Source: CAIYRG01 sp035318785
GTDB taxonomy: Bacteria > Pseudomonadota > Alphaproteobacteria > Micropepsales > Micropepsaceae
Length of the DNA: 20,141 bases
NCBI GenBank assembly: GCA_035318785.1
Contig: DATHDZ010000256.1
Coordinates: forward strand, 1 to 20,141
Direction of reading: 5' to 3'
How positions within the stretch are numbered: position 1 is the first letter of the stretch; each line of letters begins with the position of its first letter. The position numbers and the translations under genes are program-made. The notes under the pieces were generated by a model that ran no database searches, was not told the DNA's origin, and saw nothing but the letters and a program-made list of their open reading frames with translations. Below, piece by piece: positions 15,924 to 20,141 of the stretch.

Positions 15924-17177
15924 ATGAACGACATGCCAAATTCAGCGCGCACGACGACCGCTACGCGCGGCAGCGTGTGGTTTGTGCTGATTGCCGTCTT
16001 CATCGACATGGTGGGCATCGGCATCGCCATCCCGGTTCTGCCCGTTCTGGTGGGCGCCTACACTTCGAGCCGCGCGGCGCAGGCCTATTGGAACATGGAC
16101 CTGTCGGTGGCCTATGGCCTCATGCAGTTTCTCTGCGCGCCGATGCTTGGTGCGATCAGCGACCGCTTCGGCCGGCGCCCCGTCCTGATTGCGGCGATCG
16201 TCGGATTGGGCATCCATTATTTTCTTATCGCGACCGCGCCGTCGCTCGCTGTGATGCTCATTGCAAGGCTTCTCGGCGGCATCACCGGCGCAAGCTTCTC
16301 CGTCGCCAACGCCTATCTCGCCGACATTACGCCTCCCGAGCAAAGGGCGAAGAATTTCGGATTGATCGGCGCCGCGTTCGGCCTCGGCTTCATTTTTGGG
16401 CCGATGCTGGGCGGCATTCTCGGCGCTATCGATCTGCACCTGCCGTTCTACGTCGCTGCCGGCATATCTTTTTTGAATGCGATATACGGCTATTTTGTCG
16501 TTCCGGAATCCTTGCCGCCGGATCGGCGCGCGCCATTTTCCTTGGCCAGAGCCAATCCGTTCCGGGCATTGACGGCGCTGGTCCGCCATCACGCGGTCGG
16601 GAGTCTTGTTCTGGTGTATGCCTTCTATTTCATCGCCCACATGATGATGATCCAAAGCTGGGTGTTGTCGACGCATTTTCGCTTCGGCTGGGGCCCGCGC
16701 GAGAATGGCTTTTTGCTGTTTTGCGTCGGGCTGCTCTCCACCATCGTCCAAGGCGGGTTGCTCGGACGCCTGGTCAAACGCTTCGGCGAAGATCGCTTGG
16801 TGTTGCTGGCTGTGGGCAGCAATGTCATCATCCAGACGCTTTATGGCTTTGCGCCGCAGGGCTGGATGATGTTTCCCATTCTGTTCGCCGGGTTTCTCAC
16901 CTTCACCGCCGGGCCCTCGATCCAGGCCGTGGTCTCGAAATCGGCGGATCCGCGCACCCAAGGCGTCACCATGGGCGCGCTGCAATCCATCAGCAGCTTG
17001 GCTGCCGTGATCGGCCCTTTGCTCGGCAATTTGCTCCTCGCCCAAGTGGCGGATCTTTCGCCGGGCGATGTCAGATTGGGTGTGAATTTCTTTCTCTGCG
17101 CGGCCATTAATCTGATCGCCTTCATCATTGCCTATCGCCGTCTCGCACGGCCGGTCGCAGCCGTGGCATCTTCCTGA
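15924..17177 (+). CDS. TetA-like major facilitator superfamily transporter
   Basis: This 417-residue, 12-helix secondary transporter belongs to the drug:H+ antiporter group resembling TetA (TCR/Tet). The loop 2-3 motif A is GAISDRFGRRP (76-86) and the antiporter motif C in helix 5 is AFGLGFIFGPMLGGILGA (about 151-168). Helix 1 starts at SVWFVLIAVFIDMVGIGIAI. Tetracycline or other drug specificity cannot be inferred; many chromosomal members are orphans. The ATG at 15924 gives a normal short cytoplasmic N-terminus but its GGAG is 14 bases away; ATG at 15891 in the same frame is possible. Its TGA overlaps the ATG of the UPF0016 gene (TGATG), so the two transporters are translationally coupled. 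Confidence 0.9.
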   Translation: MNDMPNSARTTTATRGSVWFVLIAVFIDMVGIGIAIPVLPVLVGAYTSSRAAQAYWNMDLSVAYGLMQFLCAPMLGAISDRFGRRPVLIAAIVGLGIHYFLIATAPSLAVMLIARLLGGITGASFSVANAYLADITPPEQRAKNFGLIGAAFGLGFIFGPMLGGILGAIDLHLPFYVAAGISFLNAIYGYFVVPESLPPDRRAPFSLARANPFRALTALVRHHAVGSLVLVYAFYFIAHMMMIQSWVLSTHFRFGWGPRENGFLLFCVGLLSTIVQGGLLGRLVKRFGEDRLVLLAVGSNVIIQTLYGFAPQGWMMFPILFAGFLTFTAGPSIQAVVSKSADPRTQGVTMGALQSISSLAAVIGPLLGNLLLAQVADLSPGDVRLGVNFFLCAAINLIAFIIAYRRLARPVAAVASS

Positions 17178-17755
17178 TGCTGGAAGCGTTTCTGATTTCC
17201 ACCGGGGTGGTCGCCTTCGCGGAGCTTGGCGACAAGACGCAGCTTCTCGCCATTCTTCTGGCGACGCGGTTCCGCGCCCCCTTGCCGGTTATCTTCGGTA
17301 TCTTAGGCGCGACGGCCCTCAACCATACGCTGGCTTCCGTGCTGGGACTTTATATCGGCGATTGGCTCGGCGAGAACTTACGCTGGATTCTAGCGGCCTC
17401 CTTTTTCGCGATGGGGATCTGGACGCTGTTGCCGGACAAGCTCTCTGGCGAACCGAAATTTTTCGACCGCTTCGGAGCCTTTGCCGCGACGCTTGTTTCG
17501 TTTTTCCTGATCGAGATCGGCGATAAAACCCAACTGGCGACCATGGCGCTGGCCGCAAGATTTCACAGCGTGTTTGTCGTCACCGCGGGCACCACGCTCG
17601 GCATGATGATCGCCGACGTCCCGGCGGTCTATCTTGGCGACATCGTAGCGACAAAGGTTCCGCTGAAGTTGATGCGGAGCATTGCAGCAGTGATTTTTCT
17701 GCTCCTTGCCCTTGCGGCCGCGCTCGATTTCGGCCGCGTTTTGCTGTTCGCTTGA
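17177..17755 (+). CDS. UPF0016 / GDT1 (TMEM165) family divalent cation transporter
   Basis: The 192-residue membrane protein has six predicted helices built from two repeats, each with the family signature: ELGDKTQ at 16-22 and EIGDKTQ at 113-119. The acidic residues of these motifs form the cation site. Members transport Mn2+ and/or Ca2+: bacterial MneA-type proteins export manganese, and yeast Gdt1 and human TMEM165 act in the Golgi. The cation here is not established; no manganese riboswitch was seen upstream. The gene overlaps the MFS gene by one base and is followed by a good terminator, so it is the second gene of a two-transporter unit. Confidence 0.93.
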   Translation: MLEAFLISTGVVAFAELGDKTQLLAILLATRFRAPLPVIFGILGATALNHTLASVLGLYIGDWLGENLRWILAASFFAMGIWTLLPDKLSGEPKFFDRFGAFAATLVSFFLIEIGDKTQLATMALAARFHSVFVVTAGTTLGMMIADVPAVYLGDIVATKVPLKLMRSIAAVIFLLLALAAALDFGRVLLFA

Positions 17756-17775
17756 GGGACGCATTATCGCGGGAA

Positions 17776-17803
17776 CCGCCTCGATACGGCGGAGTTTTCT
17801 TTT
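17776..17803 (+). terminator. Rho-independent terminator after the UPF0016 gene
   Basis: CCGCC (17776-17780) and GGCGG (17788-17792) form a short GC-rich stem with a 7-base loop, followed by AG and TTTTCTTTT. It lies 21 bases after the UPF0016 stop and well before the next gene, which makes it a credible end for the MFS-UPF0016 transcript. Confidence 0.72.
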
Positions 17804-17875
17804 GCGATTCGAAAGGAGGCGGGGCGCCAATGGTTCGTTCTCGAATGAACGCAACCGACACATAGGCCAAATGCC

Positions 17876-18922
17876 ATGAATGCAGCCAACACGAATGTTT
17901 CCACGCGAAGCGGAACCCAATCCGGCGACGGCGGGCTGCAAAAGGGCCTGATCGGTTTCATGCTGGGGCACGAACAGTTCACAGTGCCGGAACTCGTCGA
18001 GATCGGTGCTGCTGCGGCGCAATCCGGATTCGGGCTCTTGGCCGCCAGCGACCATTTTCAGCCCTGGCAGGTCAATGAAGGCCATGCCGGACAGGTCTGG
18101 GTCACGCTTGCGGCCTTATCGAATCGCGCGACGGAGCCCTGGATGGGAACCACGGTCACTTGCCCAATTCTTCGCTATCATCCCGCGGTCGTTGCCCAGA
18201 CCTTTGCATCGCTGAGCCTCTTACATCCGGGTCGGATATTTCTTGGCGTCGGATCCGGCGAGGCGCTGAACGAGCAAGCCGCCACCGGCGAATGGCCCGG
18301 GTGGGAAGAACGCTGGGAGCGGCTGATCGAAGCCATTGCCATCATTCGCGCGCTTTGGACGGGGCAGACGGTCGCCCATAAGGGAAAATATTATTCCGTC
18401 AATGCAAAACTGTACGACCCGCCGCCGCGCCCGATTCCGCTGCTCATCGCCGCCAATAACCGCAAATCCATGCCGCTTGCGGGGCGCCATGGCGACGGGC
18501 TGATCACCGATTCGCAGAGCTGGAAGCAATACAAGGCGGAATGGGAAGCCGGCGCCAGGGAGGTCGGCAAAAATCCTGCCGATATGCCGGTCCTTGTCGA
18601 ATCATTCGCCGTCGTCGGCGACGAGAGCGAGGCACGAAAGGCGGCCGAGCTGTGGCGCTTCATCCCCAAGGCGTTCAAAGGAATGCACGACATCCCCGAT
18701 CCCGCCGCGATTCAGCACGAAGCGACGTTGGAGATTCCCATAGAGGAGGTCATCGGCGGATGGACCGTCGGCACCGATCCCGACATTCACATCCGGGCGA
18801 TTCGGAAGTTGTTCGATAGCGGCGTGACGATCGTGAATATCCACACGGGTCAGCAGGATCAAAAGAGGGCGATCGAATTTTACGGCTCAAAGGTGCTGCC
18901 CCACTTTGCGCGGCAGCATTAG
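17876..18922 (+). CDS. LLM-class flavin/F420-type oxidoreductase, G6PDH-like family
   Basis: This 348-residue luciferase-like TIM-barrel enzyme resembles the F420-dependent glucose-6-phosphate dehydrogenase (FGD) family. Mycobacterial FGD uses H40, W44 and E109; the equivalents appear intact here as H60 and W64 in ASDHFQPW (57-64) and E129 in GVGSGEALNE (124-133). Other family segments are TCPILRYHPAVVAQTFASLS, LWTGQTVAHKGKYYSV and the C-terminal VTIVNIHTGQQDQKRAIEFYG. No phosphate-binding basic pair could be confirmed by eye, so the substrate is unlikely to be asserted as glucose-6-phosphate, and FMN cannot be ruled out as cofactor. The gene stands alone between a terminator and a convergent neighbour. 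The first 24 residues are a polar extension before the barrel. Confidence 0.85.
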   Translation: MNAANTNVSTRSGTQSGDGGLQKGLIGFMLGHEQFTVPELVEIGAAAAQSGFGLLAASDHFQPWQVNEGHAGQVWVTLAALSNRATEPWMGTTVTCPILRYHPAVVAQTFASLSLLHPGRIFLGVGSGEALNEQAATGEWPGWEERWERLIEAIAIIRALWTGQTVAHKGKYYSVNAKLYDPPPRPIPLLIAANNRKSMPLAGRHGDGLITDSQSWKQYKAEWEAGAREVGKNPADMPVLVESFAVVGDESEARKAAELWRFIPKAFKGMHDIPDPAAIQHEATLEIPIEEVIGGWTVGTDPDIHIRAIRKLFDSGVTIVNIHTGQQDQKRAIEFYGSKVLPHFARQH

Positions 18923-18928
18923 GATCGC

Positions 18929-19006
18929 TCAAAAATCCGGTTCCGCCGGTTCCGGAATCGGCACCACGTCGTAGCCTGGAAAGCTGTCATTGTTTTTCCG
19001 CGCAGA
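18929..19006 (-). other. Possible decayed C-terminal coding remnant, or terminator of the MBL gene
   Basis: In this 141-base convergent gap the minus strand has a 25-codon open stretch ending SFPGYDVVPIPEPAEPDF-stop, which looks like the tail of a protein and ends with the same PDF-stop as the partial gene at the right edge. It is cut off upstream by a stop at about 19007-19009 and has no start, so chance is quite possible. The same DNA, on the minus strand, gives GC-rich arms (TTCCG at 18941-18945, CGGAA at 18953-18957; CCGG pairs) followed by TTTTT, so it may simply terminate the MBL transcript. Confidence 0.25.
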
Positions 19007-19063
19007 TCATCTCGATTCGGCGGGCACGGTCGTTGCGGCGAAGACGCACAAGGAGGAGCCGGC

Positions 19064-20032
19064 CTATAGCAGCTTCATGCGCGCCACTTGGGCACATTCG
19101 TCGGTCACCTTGAAATAGCGCGCCACCGCTGCCGCCCCGATCTCGAACGGATGCGGTTCGCCAGGCTTGCGCGCGGCCATGAGCTTGATCTTGGTGACCG
19201 CGTTGTCGAATTCCGAATGGTTCGACATCAGGATGGTCGCGTTCGCGCGCGCGGCGGCTTCGGCCATTTTGCGCTGAGAATTGATGTAAGTATCGAAATG
19301 GGACACGTCGTTGGGAAAGTTGAATGCGGTGCCGCCCGAATAGGCGACGGTAAGCGGTCTGCCATTGTCCTTCACCTGGAACAGCATGGAAAGCGTCCCC
19401 GGCGTATGACCGGGTGTAGAGATCAGCGTCACGCTCGTATCGCCCAGCGTGATCTTCTGGCCGTCAGTGGCGACGATGTCGCGTTTGGGCTTGCCATGCG
19501 GATATTGATTGACGGATTTTTCGATAGCGTCCCAATCCGGCGCACCCATGACGAGGCGCGATCCGAAGCGGTCCTGCATCAGCTTGGCGCCGCCGACGTG
19601 ATCGCCATGCGCATGCGAGACGATGACATATTTCACCTTCGCGGGATCGAGGCCGAGCTTCTTCAAGCCTCCGACGATGGCGTCCTCGGACGCGTATTCG
19701 TACAGCGTGTCGATCAGGATGATCCCCTCGCTGCTTGTCAGCGCCCATGACGAATGGATTTTCGTGCCCACGAAGTAGAGATTATCGAAGACCTTAGCGG
19801 GATCGGTGAACCAGGTTGCGCGATCCGGCGCAGGGCCGGGCGCCACGTCGCGGCCGGGTCCCGTCTGCGGCGCAATGCAGACACGCGCCAAGGTTCCGGT
19901 GAAATCGAATTCCGCCGCTGCTTTCGCCGCAGCCAGATGGGCGTCGATGTTTTTTGCGGCAGGTTGGGCGCTCGCGCTTGCCACGCCCAATGCGGCCGCA
20001 ATCGCAAGCGCCGCGCCGATGCGGATCCTCAT
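19064..20032 (-). CDS. Secreted metallo-beta-lactamase-fold hydrolase, subclass B3-like
   Basis: The 322-residue protein begins with a Sec signal peptide (MRIRIGAALAIAAALGVASASA, predicted cleavage ASA-Q after 22) and a metallo-beta-lactamase fold. Zinc ligands in the B3 pattern are present: H140, H142, D144, H145 (SHAHGDHVGG), H209 (STPGHTPGT) and H272 (MSNHSEFDN). True B3 enzymes such as L1 and AIM share this arrangement, but many secreted relatives are not lactamases, so resistance is not implied. ATG at 20032 is chosen for the strong AGGAGGAG site upstream and the clean signal peptide; 17 further in-frame codons upstream are ignored. The partial gene at the right edge ends 51 bases upstream on the same strand, so co-transcription is likely. 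The mature region has a non-conserved insertion rich in proline (PGRDVAPGPAPDR). Confidence 0.9.
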   Translation of the reverse strand: MRIRIGAALAIAAALGVASASAQPAAKNIDAHLAAAKAAAEFDFTGTLARVCIAPQTGPGRDVAPGPAPDRATWFTDPAKVFDNLYFVGTKIHSSWALTSSEGIILIDTLYEYASEDAIVGGLKKLGLDPAKVKYVIVSHAHGDHVGGAKLMQDRFGSRLVMGAPDWDAIEKSVNQYPHGKPKRDIVATDGQKITLGDTSVTLISTPGHTPGTLSMLFQVKDNGRPLTVAYSGGTAFNFPNDVSHFDTYINSQRKMAEAAARANATILMSNHSEFDNAVTKIKLMAARKPGEPHPFEIGAAAVARYFKVTDECAQVARMKLL

Positions 20033-20083
20033 GCTTATCTCCTCCTCATTGGTCGTTCGATCCAGATCAGGAATCGGTCCCAC

Positions 20084-20141
20084 TCAGAAATCAGGCTTGT
20101 CTGCCTGCGGCACCGCGGCGCGTTTTCCGGATTGATAATCG
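20084..20141 (-). CDS. C-terminal end of an unidentified protein (cut by window edge)
   Basis: On the minus strand an open frame enters from the right edge and reads DYQSGKRAAVPQADKPDF before a TGA at 20084-20086. The polar, charged tail looks like a real protein C-terminus and the spacing of 51 bases to the MBL start codon fits an operon. Only 18 codons are visible, so the protein cannot be identified. Confidence 0.5.
   Translation of the reverse strand, partial: DYQSGKRAAVPQADKPDF

Noticed and set aside
15942..17045. A 367-codon open frame on the minus strand opposite the MFS gene
   Set aside because: The MFS transporter on the plus strand has clear motifs and helices; the antisense product is a polar, repetitive sequence typical of a shadow frame.
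17844..17866. Imperfect inverted repeat CGTTC/GAACG before the LLM oxidoreductase as an operator
   Set aside because: The arms are only 5 bp and the flanks do not extend the symmetry, so it is not distinguishable from chance.

Overview
The window is a GC-rich chromosomal segment of a free-living alphaproteobacterium. The strongest clues to the lineage are a divK-pleD pair with CtrA-like boxes upstream, a DUF3572 gene divergent from it, and the erpA / dgt / SPOR / nagZ / scpA / scpB gene order. The order or family cannot be fixed from sequence alone, but the cell-cycle circuitry is Caulobacter-like. There is no prophage, insertion sequence, CRISPR array, tRNA or rRNA. Most genes are conserved core functions, and I found no convincing new multi-gene system.

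Layout. 1-1803 (+) is the 3' part of clpA. It is followed by a hairpin and a 117-bp palindromic repeat. 1971-4428 (-) is a four-gene run transcribed in the order RidA-like protein, DUF482 acyltransferase, HIT protein, ABM-domain monooxygenase, with a second inverted copy of the repeat inside it. 4535-6459 (+) is a coupled putrescine module, agmatine deiminase then N-carbamoylputrescine amidase. DUF3572 (-) meets it tail to tail. 6866-8626 (+) is divK-pleD, the phosphorelay and cyclic-di-GMP pair of polar development. 8649-10965 (-) holds two lipoproteins, exonuclease III and the Fe-S carrier erpA. 11007-15754 (+) is dgt, a SPOR-domain membrane protein, nagZ, scpA and scpB, closed by a terminator that contains the scpB stop codon. 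15924-17755 (+) is a TetA-like MFS transporter coupled to a UPF0016 cation transporter, ending at a good terminator. 17876-18922 (+) is a luciferase-like oxidoreductase that keeps the active-site residues of F420-dependent glucose-6-phosphate dehydrogenase. 19064-20032 (-) is a secreted subclass-B3-like metallo-beta-lactamase-fold protein, preceded by the last codons of another gene that runs off the right edge.

How the genes work together. DivK and PleD act in one pathway. AguA and AguB catalyse consecutive steps from agmatine to putrescine. ScpA and ScpB form the kleisin part of the Smc complex. NagZ and the SPOR protein both concern peptidoglycan turnover or division. Several neighbours are translationally coupled by GTGA, ATGA or TGATG overlaps. 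The points most worth a second look are the paired CtrA-like boxes before divK, the F420-type oxidoreductase in a proteobacterium, the missing argS and tatA in an otherwise conserved cluster, and the dispersed palindromic repeats.
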